Below are positions 9,163 through 16,220 of a stretch of DNA of 64,000 nucleotides, piece by piece. The first letter of the stretch is position 1. Each line of letters begins with the position of its first letter. Source of the DNA: Flavobacterium flevense (lineage in GTDB: Bacteria; Bacteroidota; Bacteroidia; Flavobacteriales; Flavobacteriaceae). The stretch spans positions 1-64,000 of the forward strand of contig NZ_FRCC01000008.1 in the NCBI RefSeq assembly GCF_900142775.1, given 5' to 3'. The notes under the pieces are model-generated. The model worked only from the letters and a program-made list of their open reading frames with translations. It searched no databases and was not told where the DNA came from. A program made the translations under genes and the position numbers.

Positions 9163-9185
9163 TTCAAATAATTTTCTATCCATCA

Positions 9186-10379
9186 ATGAAAAAAACAATA
9201 CTTTTAACCATTTCTTTGTTTTCAATTTCGCTGATTCAAGCTCAGGAAAGAGCCATTACAACAGCTGTTCCTTTCTTATCCGTCACAGCAGATGCGAGAG
9301 CTGCAGGTATGGGAGATATGGGAGTTGCTACTTCATCAGATGCTTTTTCCCAGCAATGGAATCCTGCTAAATATGCTTTTGCTGTAGATAAACAAGGAGT
9401 TAGTGTGAGTTATACGCCTTACTTAACAGGTCTTGCTAATGATATTTCATTAGGACAACTTACGTATTACAATAAAATTTCTGACCGAAGTGCTTTTGCC
9501 GGAAGTCTTCGTTATTTTGGTTTTGGTGATATTGAATTAAGACAAAATGCATCAGATGCTAATCCTCCTGTTGTGTCGCCAAATGAGTTTGCCTTTGATG
9601 GTTCTTATTCCTTAAAATTAAGCGAAAAATTCTCGATGGCTGTTGGTGCCCGATACATTCGTTCTAATCTAAAAGTGAGTACCGGTACCGAAGATGCTAC
9701 AGCAGCTAACTCTTTTGCAATTGATGTAGCAGGTTTTTATCAATCGGAAGAAATTGCATACAGCAGATTTAACGGAAGATGGAGAGCCGGTTTTAATATC
9801 CAGAATCTGGGACCTAAAATAAGCTATGATAATGACGAATTAAGTAGTAACTTCATGCCTGCTAATTTAAAATTAGGAGCAGGATTTGATTTTATTTTAG
9901 ATGATTATAATAAATTAGGATTAACTGTTGAAGCTAATAAACTTCTTGTGCCAACTCCAAAAGTGGGTTATAATAACGGCGCTTACAACGGAAACGATAT
10001 GAATGGAGACGGCGTTGTTGATGATGCTGATTTTGATCTGGCTACTGAGGAATACCGAAGAACGAGTTGGGTTTCCGGAGTTTTTAAATCTTTAGGAGAT
10101 GCTCCTGATGGCTTTAGTGAAGAACTGAAAGAGGTTGTTTATTCTGCCGGAGCCGAATATTCTTATCAGGATTCTTTTGCTATGCGTTTAGGGTATCATC
10201 ATGAAAACATTAGTAAAAGCGGATTGAGATATTTTACTTTAGGAGCTGGTTTTAAATATACAACAGTAAAAATAGATGTTTCTTATCTGTTTTCAGCTTC
10301 GAATATTCCAAATCCTTTAGAAAACACCCTTCGTTTTTCATTGACATTTAACTTTGGAGATAAGTACGAAGAATATTAA
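9186..10379 (+). CDS. porV: Type IX secretion outer-membrane protein PorV
   Basis: The 397-residue protein has an N-terminal signal peptide (about 1-19, ending LIQAQ) followed by the conserved PorV opening ITTAVPFLSV and DARAAGMGDMGVATSSDA. The remainder is an outer-membrane beta-barrel related to FadL. PorV carries type IX cargo from the translocon to the cell surface and works with the sortase PorU. In relatives I know, porU lies directly upstream; here porV has its own promoter and no porU. It ends before a strong terminator, so it is probably monocistronic. Confidence 0.95.
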   Translation: MKKTILLTISLFSISLIQAQERAITTAVPFLSVTADARAAGMGDMGVATSSDAFSQQWNPAKYAFAVDKQGVSVSYTPYLTGLANDISLGQLTYYNKISDRSAFAGSLRYFGFGDIELRQNASDANPPVVSPNEFAFDGSYSLKLSEKFSMAVGARYIRSNLKVSTGTEDATAANSFAIDVAGFYQSEEIAYSRFNGRWRAGFNIQNLGPKISYDNDELSSNFMPANLKLGAGFDFILDDYNKLGLTVEANKLLVPTPKVGYNNGAYNGNDMNGDGVVDDADFDLATEEYRRTSWVSGVFKSLGDAPDGFSEELKEVVYSAGAEYSYQDSFAMRLGYHHENISKSGLRYFTLGAGFKYTTVKIDVSYLFSASNIPNPLENTLRFSLTFNFGDKYEEY

Positions 10380-10401
10380 TTTCGAATAAAAAACTATAAC
10401 T

Positions 10402-10440
10402 AAATCCAAATTTCCGTTAAATGAAATTTGGATTTTTTTT
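10402..10440 (+). terminator. Intrinsic terminator after porV
   Basis: A perfect 13-bp stem (10402-10414 with 10423-10435) has an 8-nt loop and a T-run to 10440. Confidence 0.9.
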
Positions 10441-10453
10441 ATCCAAAAAATAA

Positions 10454-10936
10454 ATGGAAGAAATCACTATTACAACTAAGTTTGCTGTTTTTGACAGTAC
10501 AGAACAATTGCCGGACGAAGTTAAGTATCTCTTTGAACAGGCAACTGAAATTCAAAAAAATGCGCATGCTCCTTATTCTAATTTCAGAGTGGGTGTGGCG
10601 ATAGCCTTGGATAACGGAAAAATTGTTTTAGGGAGTAATCAGGAAAATGCGGCTTATCCGTCAGGACTTTGTGCCGAAAGAGTGGCGCTTTATCAGGCAG
10701 CTTCTAATTTTCCGGAATCTAAAATTCTGAAAATAGTAATTACAGCCGCACCTCAGGCAACAGGAATTCCTGTGCCTATTACTCCATGTGGTTCCTGCAG
10801 GCAGTCTATTGCCGAATATGAAATAAAACAGGAAAGCCCGATTGAAATTTATTTTATGGGCGAAAAAGGGAAAATTTATAAATCAGAATCTTTAAAAAAC
10901 CTGCTCCCTTTATTATTTAACAAAAAACTGCTCTAA
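10454..10936 (+). CDS. cdd: Cytidine deaminase
   Basis: Cdd hydrolytically deaminates cytidine and deoxycytidine to uridine forms in pyrimidine salvage. The 160-residue protein has the zinc-site motif with Cys73, catalytic Glu75 (GLCAERV) and Cys112/Cys115 in PCGSCRQ. HAPYSNFRVG near residue 38 is the usual substrate loop. The length fits a homotetrameric class of the family with a short N-terminal extension. The start codon lies 13 bases after the porV terminator, so a promoter would have to overlap the terminator or read-through must occur. Confidence 0.96.
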   Translation: MEEITITTKFAVFDSTEQLPDEVKYLFEQATEIQKNAHAPYSNFRVGVAIALDNGKIVLGSNQENAAYPSGLCAERVALYQAASNFPESKILKIVITAAPQATGIPVPITPCGSCRQSIAEYEIKQESPIEIYFMGEKGKIYKSESLKNLLPLLFNKKLL

Positions 10937-10984
10937 TAAAACTAAAAATTAGCTTTATAATTTTAGTTCTTAGATGGAATGTCC

Positions 10985-10992
10985 TATTTTTG
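10985..10992 (+). promoter_or_regulatory. -7 box for pdhA
   Basis: TATTTTTG matches the TAnnTTTG consensus and lies about 90 bases before the pdhA start. A TTTTAG at 10961-10966 is a weak -33 candidate. Confidence 0.5.
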
Positions 10993-11080
10993 CATTTCGC
11001 AAATTTGACCATTTTAAATGAATTTGTGAAAAAGTACTAATTGACACACAATAAAAAACTTTAGTAAAAGAACACTTGAG

Positions 11081-12079
11081 ATGAAAGAAGTTACAAAAGA
11101 AGTATATTTAAAGTGGTATGAAGACATGCTGCTTTGGAGAAAGTTTGAGGATAAACTCGCTGCATTATACATACAACAAAAAGTTAGAGGTTTTCTACAT
11201 TTATACAATGGTCAAGAAGCCGTACTTGCAGGTGCATTGCACGCAATGGATTTAACCAAAGACAAAATGATTACTGCTTACAGAAACCACGTTCAGCCAA
11301 TAGGTATGGGTGTTGATCCCAGACGCGTAATGGCTGAATTGCTTGGAAAAGCTACAGGAACTTCTAAAGGTATGGGTGGTTCTATGCACATTTTCTCAAA
11401 AGAACATCGTTTTTATGGTGGTCACGGTATCGTGGGAGGTCAGATTCCTGTAGGTGCAGGATTAGCTTTTGGAGACAAATACAACAATACAGGAGGAGTT
11501 ACAATGACCTATTTTGGTGATGGTGCTGCTCGTCAGGGTTCTTTACACGAAGCTTTCAACATGGCAATGTTATGGAAATTACCTGTTGTATTTATTGTTG
11601 AAAACAATGGTTATGCAATGGGAACTTCAGTAGAAAGAACAGCAAATCATACGGATATCTGGAAATTAGGTTTAGGATACGAAATGCCTTGTGGACCGGT
11701 TGACGGAATGAATCCTGTAAAAGTAGCGGAAGCAATGACAGAAGCTATCGAAAGAGCCCGTCGTGGAGACGGACCAACTTTCCTGGAAATGAAAACGTAT
11801 CGTTACAGAGGACATTCTATGTCTGATGCACAATTATACCGTTCTAAAGAAGAAGTAGAAGAGTACAAGAAAATTGACCCTATTACTCAAATTTTAGACG
11901 TAATTAAAGATAAAAAATATGCTACCGATGAAGAAATCGAAGCAATTGATCAAAGGGTTAAGGATTTAGTTCAGGAATGTGTTGATTTTGCTGAATCTTC
12001 TCCGTACCCAGAGCCTGAGCAATTGTACGATGTAGTATATGCACAAGAAGATTATCCATTTACACCTCATAAATTATAA
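11081..12079 (+). CDS. pdhA: Pyruvate dehydrogenase E1 component, alpha subunit
   Basis: The 332-residue protein is the alpha subunit of the thiamine-diphosphate-dependent E1 enzyme, which decarboxylates pyruvate in the pyruvate dehydrogenase complex. The ThDP-binding segment GDGAARQGSLHEAFN is followed about 30 residues later by the NN ending of VENN. The conserved phosphorylation-loop-like YRYRGHSMSD is also present. The E2 gene follows after 7 bases, indicating one operon. The beta subunit is not beside it and must be encoded elsewhere, an arrangement I regard as usual in this group. Confidence 0.96.
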   Translation: MKEVTKEVYLKWYEDMLLWRKFEDKLAALYIQQKVRGFLHLYNGQEAVLAGALHAMDLTKDKMITAYRNHVQPIGMGVDPRRVMAELLGKATGTSKGMGGSMHIFSKEHRFYGGHGIVGGQIPVGAGLAFGDKYNNTGGVTMTYFGDGAARQGSLHEAFNMAMLWKLPVVFIVENNGYAMGTSVERTANHTDIWKLGLGYEMPCGPVDGMNPVKVAEAMTEAIERARRGDGPTFLEMKTYRYRGHSMSDAQLYRSKEEVEEYKKIDPITQILDVIKDKKYATDEEIEAIDQRVKDLVQECVDFAESSPYPEPEQLYDVVYAQEDYPFTPHKL

Positions 12080-12086
12080 AAATATT

Positions 12087-13709
12087 ATGGCGATAAAAGT
12101 AACAATGCCTCGTTTGAGCGATACTATGACGGAAGGAACAGTAGCGACATGGCTTAAAAAAGTAGGAGACAAAATTAGTGAAGGGGACATCCTTGCTGAA
12201 ATTGAAACTGATAAAGCAACGATGGAATTCGAATCCTTCAATGAAGGAACGCTTTTACATATTGGAATTCCTGAAGGAGAAACAGCTCCTGTAGATTCTT
12301 TATTAGCAATTATCGGAGACGAAGGCGAAGATATTTCTGCTTTATTATCCGGTGGAGATGCTCCGACCGCTGCTGAAAAACCAGCTGCAACTGAAGAGAA
12401 AAAAGAAGAACCAAAAGCTGCTGCTAAACCAGCTGCTTCTTTACCTGCCGGTGTTGTTGTAGTAACAATGCCTCGTTTGAGTGATACTATGACGGAAGGA
12501 ACGGTAGCTACCTGGTTGAAAAAAGTAGGTGACGCTGTTGCAGAAGGTGATATTCTTGCTGAAATCGAAACAGATAAAGCAACAATGGAATTTGAGTCTT
12601 TCAACGAAGGTACCTTATTATATATCGGAATTGAAGAAGGAAATACAGCTCCTGTTGATAGTCTTTTAGCTATCATTGGACCTGCAGGAACTGATATCAG
12701 CGGAATTGCTGATAATTATGTGGCCGGTGGTGCTTCTCAAGCGGCTCCAGCTGCCGAAGAAACTAAAGCTGCTCCTGCTGAAACTGCTGCTCCTGTAGCT
12801 CAGGAAGCTCCTGCTGACGGAGGAAGAATTATCGCTTCGCCTCTTGCTAAGAAAATTGCTTCTGACAAAGGAATTCAGTTAACGCAGGTAAAAGGTTCCG
12901 GAGAAAACGGACGTATCGTAAAAAGCGATATCGAAAACTTTACTCCTGCTGCTGCCGCTCCACAAGCTGCTGCATCTGCTAAAACAGAAACTGCTGCTGC
13001 ACCTAAAGTGTTTGTTCCTGCCGGAGAAGTTTATACCGAAGAAATCAAAAATTCGCAAATGCGTAAAATCATTGCGAAACGTTTGGCTGAATCTTTATTC
13101 ACAGCACCTCATTACAACTTAGTAATCGAGGTAACTATGGATGACGCCATGAAATCAAGAGCTACAATCAATAGCGTTCCGGATACTAAAGTATCTTTCA
13201 ACGATATGGTTATCAAAGCTTGTGCTTTAGCATTGAAAAAACACCCAAAAATCAACTCTCAGTGGAAAGAAGATGCTATCATCATCAATCACCATGTAAA
13301 CATTGGAGTAGCTGTAGCTGTTGAAGACGGATTAGTAGTTCCTGTATTGAAATTCACTGACGCTATGAGTTTATCTCAAATTGGTGCTAGTGTAAGAGAC
13401 CTTGCCGGAAGAGCTAAAAACAAAAAGTTAGGGCCTCAGGAAATGGAAGGAAGTACTTTTACCGTTTCTAACCTTGGAATGTTTGGTATCACTGAATTCA
13501 ATTCGATTATTAACCAGCCTAACTCAGCTATCCTTTCAGTAGGAGCTATCGTTGAGAAACCAGTGGTTAAAAACGGACAAATTGTTGTAGGTAACACCAT
13601 GATGTTGTCTCTAGCTTGTGACCACCGTACTATCGATGGAGCAACCGGAGCACAGTTTTTACAAACATTAAAACAATACATTGAAAACCCGGTAACTATG
13701 CTTGCATAA
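12087..13709 (+). CDS. Pyruvate dehydrogenase E2, dihydrolipoamide acetyltransferase with two lipoyl domains
   Basis: The start at 12087 (MAIKVTMPRLSD) is chosen because the lipoyl domain begins there; an upstream in-frame ATG would place the start inside pdhA. The 540-residue protein carries two near-identical lipoyl domains with lipoyl lysines at about 43 and 164 (each in ETDKATMEFES), Ala/Pro-rich linkers, an E1/E3-binding domain near 248-290 (IIASPLAKKIA), and the catalytic acetyltransferase domain with the active-site motif DHRTIDGATG (His513). It transfers acetyl groups from lipoamide to CoA. A strong terminator follows, so pdhA and this gene form a two-gene operon. Confidence 0.96.
   Translation: MAIKVTMPRLSDTMTEGTVATWLKKVGDKISEGDILAEIETDKATMEFESFNEGTLLHIGIPEGETAPVDSLLAIIGDEGEDISALLSGGDAPTAAEKPAATEEKKEEPKAAAKPAASLPAGVVVVTMPRLSDTMTEGTVATWLKKVGDAVAEGDILAEIETDKATMEFESFNEGTLLYIGIEEGNTAPVDSLLAIIGPAGTDISGIADNYVAGGASQAAPAAEETKAAPAETAAPVAQEAPADGGRIIASPLAKKIASDKGIQLTQVKGSGENGRIVKSDIENFTPAAAAPQAAASAKTETAAAPKVFVPAGEVYTEEIKNSQMRKIIAKRLAESLFTAPHYNLVIEVTMDDAMKSRATINSVPDTKVSFNDMVIKACALALKKHPKINSQWKEDAIIINHHVNIGVAVAVEDGLVVPVLKFTDAMSLSQIGASVRDLAGRAKNKKLGPQEMEGSTFTVSNLGMFGITEFNSIINQPNSAILSVGAIVEKPVVKNGQIVVGNTMMLSLACDHRTIDGATGAQFLQTLKQYIENPVTMLA
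12102..12680 (+). repeat. Internal direct repeat encoding the two lipoyl domains
   Basis: About 220 bases starting near 12102 recur starting near 12467. The encoded proteins are almost identical, while many third codon positions differ, so the duplication is old and kept by selection on the protein. Confidence 0.85.
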
Positions 13710-13731
13710 GTACTGATTCAGTATAAAAACC

Positions 13732-13770
13732 AAAACCCGTCTCGTTTTTCAGAATGTAGACGGGTTTTTT
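13732..13770 (+). terminator. Intrinsic terminator after the E2 gene
   Basis: A perfect 11-bp stem (13732-13742 with 13758-13768; arm AAAACCCGTCT) is followed by T residues to 13770. Confidence 0.92.
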
Positions 13771-13785
13771 ATTTGGTTTTTATTT

Positions 13786-13890
13786 GGGCATGTCCTCGCT
13801 TCCACTATCGTTTCAGCGCGGTCGGGCTGTACGCTGTATCTTTTATTTCATTGCATTACATAAAAGGATGCCGCTTCCATCCCTCATGCG
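13786..13890. repeat. REP-like structured intergenic element
   Basis: This GC-richer block begins GGGCATGTCCTCGCTTCC and ends CCCTCATGCG. Its ends can pair (GCATG 13788-13792 with CATGC 13885-13889). An inner stem CTTTTAT/ATAAAAG brackets a short loop near 13847-13859, and CGCTTCCA-type words occur twice. It differs from the AT-rich surroundings. I recall similar blocks scattered in other Bacteroidota genomes, but only one copy is in this window, so the repeat status is inferred. Confidence 0.5.
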
Positions 13891-13943
13891 AAACAAATAA
13901 TTTTTATATGATTTACTTATTAAACAAAACACCAATTTCTTAT

Positions 13944-14132
13944 TTAGAATAAATTTTTAAAATCTTCATAAAAATTAAAACATAAAAAAGCAATAATGAA
14001 AATCATTATCAAACCAACAACAAAAGCTGATGTATAATTATTAATACATTCTTTCAAAGAACCTTTAAAACCTTTAAAAACCCATATCACAAATCCACCA
14101 ATAATTCTAATATCACCAGTACCTCCTAACAT
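13944..14132 (-). CDS. Possible small membrane protein, hypothetical
   Basis: A 62-residue reading frame encodes a glycine-rich N-terminus (MLGGTGDIRIIGGF), a basic stretch and one clear hydrophobic segment near residues 36-53 (SAFVVGLIMIFIIAFLCF). No family is recognised. The frame stands alone between the REP-like element and a glycosyltransferase. The coherent membrane-protein character argues for a real gene; its short length and the lack of a promoter argue against. The rest of the stretch to 14240 shows nothing else. Confidence 0.4.
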   Translation of the reverse strand: MLGGTGDIRIIGGFVIWVFKGFKGSLKECINNYTSAFVVGLIMIFIIAFLCFNFYEDFKNLF

Positions 14133-14240
14133 AATTAAAATATTTTAAAAATCATATAAATCCACAATCACCATTAAACCTATATAGAAAACCAATCAAA
14201 ACTATATTCCACTAACAATCTCTAAAAATAAAAAACTTAC

Positions 14241-15482
14241 TTATTTATTCTTCTCCTCAATCCATTTTGACATGTACTTGGTGCTTTTTAAAGTATGATG
14301 CTGCAACAATTCACCCATAAAATTATTCAGGCGATGTTGCTTTATATTCGAAAGTAAAAAGGCAATTTGCGTAGCAAAATCATCTTCAAACAAGGTTCTT
14401 AAATAACGCTGATTGATAATTGCAATTCCGTTTTTTTGAGCTTGAAGCCAAATTTCTTTATCCTGATATAATTCTACAGCTTTAGCAGCAAAAATTTCAG
14501 GATCATCTTCTACAAAACCATTCCACTCTAATTCTCCTTGCATCGATTCGGCTCCAATAGGAGTGGTAACACTTGGCGTTCCGCATTGCATGGCTTCGAG
14601 TAATTTTCCTTTTATGCCAGCACCAAAATGCAACGGAGCTAAAACCACAGCTGCTTTTTGGATAACTTCCTGAGCATTTTCAGCACGTCCGTGAATCAGG
14701 AAACCTTGTTTGGTATTATTTAATTGTAGCACTTTTTGAGAAGGATAAGCGCCATAAATATTCAAAACGGCTTGTGGTAATTGTTTTTTTATCAAGGGCC
14801 ATATTGTTTCTTTTAAATACTTAACGGCATTCCAATTAGGTTCATGATAAAAATTACCAATAAAAACAAAGTCTTTTCGTTCTTCAAAAGAAAGCAATTT
14901 ATCCAAATCAGAAATGGCATTCGATGCTAATAAAAGTGGTAAATAATACAATAGGCTTTTGTCAATTTTAAAAACAGTAGTCAATAATTCCATTTCATAT
15001 TCGGAAATCATCAACGATAAATCACAACGTAAAATACTGGCAATTTCTCGTTTGGCGACTTCTTCGGTTAATAAATCTGAAATTTCAAAAGTTCGTTTTT
15101 CTTTGAAAGCCTTTTGTCGCACCAATCGCAAGCAATGCAAATCTTCGGTATCTAAAATTCGTAAAGCATCCGGACAATTTTCGGCAACACGCCAGCCAAA
15201 TTGCTCTTCGATCATAAACCGGTCAAATAAAACTACCGCCGGATTTAATTCTTTTATAAAATCATCAAAACTGGAATTGTTCAAAGTAATACTCACTTTT
15301 TGAACGCCAAATTCACTTAAATTTACCATAAAATCACTGTCCTGAGCGGGACTGGCAAACGTGATCGTGTAGCCCTGTTCCCGGAACAAAGAAATCAATT
15401 GCATCATTCTTCCGCCTGCCGCAGAAGAATTGGGCTCAGGCCATACAAAGCCAATTATTAAGAGTGATGGCATCACATTCAT
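14241..15482 (-). CDS. Glycosyltransferase, GT-B fold, family 4/1 type
   Basis: The 413-residue protein has an N-terminal Rossmann half (LLIIGFVWPEPNSSAAGGR) and a C-terminal nucleotide-sugar-binding half with VFIGNFYHEPNWNAVKYL, VLAPLHFGAGIKGKLLEAM and CGTPSVTTPIGAE, the last two matching the GPGTF/E-x7-E region of retaining GT-B enzymes. It probably transfers a sugar in surface polysaccharide or glycoprotein synthesis; donor and acceptor are unknown. A second in-frame ATG three codons downstream (MPSLLIIGF) is an equally good start. It stands alone, divergent from miaE. Confidence 0.85.
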   Translation of the reverse strand: MNVMPSLLIIGFVWPEPNSSAAGGRMMQLISLFREQGYTITFASPAQDSDFMVNLSEFGVQKVSITLNNSSFDDFIKELNPAVVLFDRFMIEEQFGWRVAENCPDALRILDTEDLHCLRLVRQKAFKEKRTFEISDLLTEEVAKREIASILRCDLSLMISEYEMELLTTVFKIDKSLLYYLPLLLASNAISDLDKLLSFEERKDFVFIGNFYHEPNWNAVKYLKETIWPLIKKQLPQAVLNIYGAYPSQKVLQLNNTKQGFLIHGRAENAQEVIQKAAVVLAPLHFGAGIKGKLLEAMQCGTPSVTTPIGAESMQGELEWNGFVEDDPEIFAAKAVELYQDKEIWLQAQKNGIAIINQRYLRTLFEDDFATQIAFLLSNIKQHRLNNFMGELLQHHTLKSTKYMSKWIEEKNK

Positions 15483-15565
15483 AGCTGCATAAAATTATTG
15501 GCACAAAATAATACTAAATTTATTGGAATTCGTTGTATTAAAATTAAAATCACTGAAATAAACAG

Positions 15566-15573
15566 TAATTTTG
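15566..15573 (+). promoter_or_regulatory. -7 box for miaE
   Basis: TAATTTTG matches TAnnTTTG and lies 18 bases before the chosen miaE start. It overlaps an upstream in-frame TTG at 15571, which argues that the real start is the ATG at 15592. No clear -33 element is seen. Confidence 0.5.
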
Positions 15574-15591
15574 CATAAAATTAAAAAGGAT

Positions 15592-16173
15592 ATGTTAGGA
15601 TTGAAATTAGCCACCGACCCACGATGGGTCAACATCGTAGAATCTAATATCGAAGAAATTTTAACCGATCATGCCTGGTGCGAACAAAAAGCCGCTTCTA
15701 ATGCAATAAGTCTTATTACCCAAAACTCTGAAAAAGAAGAATTGGTTACCGCCTTAATGCTTATTGCTCAGGAAGAAATAGAACATTTTAAAATGGTGCA
15801 CGACCTGATTAAAGAAAGAGGACTTACTTTTGGGCGTGAACGCAAAGACAGCTATGTAAACGAACTTTTTAAATTCATGAAAAAAGACGGAAGCCGCAAT
15901 GATGCTTTGTGTGAACGTTTGCTTTTTTCGGCAATGATTGAAGCCAGAAGTTGCGAGCGTTTTAAGGTTTTGTCTGAAAATATTAAAGATCCGGAACTGG
16001 CTCAATTCTACCGTGATTTAATGATTAGCGAAGCGGGACATTATACCACTTTTTTAGGTTTTGCTAAAAAATATGCTGACCATGTTGATGTCGACAAACG
16101 CTGGAAAGAATGGATTGATTACGAAACTTCCATCATAACCAACTACGGCAAAAACGAAACCGTACACGGATAA
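15592..16173 (+). CDS. miaE: tRNA-(ms2io6A)-hydroxylase-type diiron protein
   Basis: The 193-residue all-helical protein matches the MiaE family, ferritin-like nonheme diiron monooxygenases that hydroxylate the isopentenyl group of ms2i6A at tRNA position 37. Likely iron ligands lie in EEIEHFKMVH, in EARSCERF and in EAGHYTTF. The ATG at 15592 (MLGLKLATDPRW) is chosen over an upstream TTG because a -7 box overlaps the TTG and the family begins at this point. AAAAGGA immediately before the start is a weak purine-rich site. An AsmA-family gene follows after 47 bases. Confidence 0.9.
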   Translation: MLGLKLATDPRWVNIVESNIEEILTDHAWCEQKAASNAISLITQNSEKEELVTALMLIAQEEIEHFKMVHDLIKERGLTFGRERKDSYVNELFKFMKKDGSRNDALCERLLFSAMIEARSCERFKVLSENIKDPELAQFYRDLMISEAGHYTTFLGFAKKYADHVDVDKRWKEWIDYETSIITNYGKNETVHG

Positions 16174-16220
16174 TATTAGATTATCAACACGTTCTTTATT
16201 TCACCAATACCATTTTCATC

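Larger units (their letters stand above)
8745..9185. other. AT-rich divergent intergenic region without a gene
   Basis: This 441-base stretch separates divergent gldJ and porV. It holds the two promoter candidates listed separately and no credible coding region on either strand. No remnant of a large peptidase gene (porU) was recognised when the frames were read by eye. Confidence 0.6.

Noticed and set aside
9089..9370. Plus-strand frame of 93 codons starting upstream of porV in another frame
   Set aside because: It overlaps the start of porV out of frame and crosses the promoter; the sequence looks random.
12074..12676. Minus-strand frame of 200 codons opposite the E2 lipoyl domains
   Set aside because: Its internal repeat mirrors the two lipoyl domains on the coding strand; it is a shadow of that duplication.
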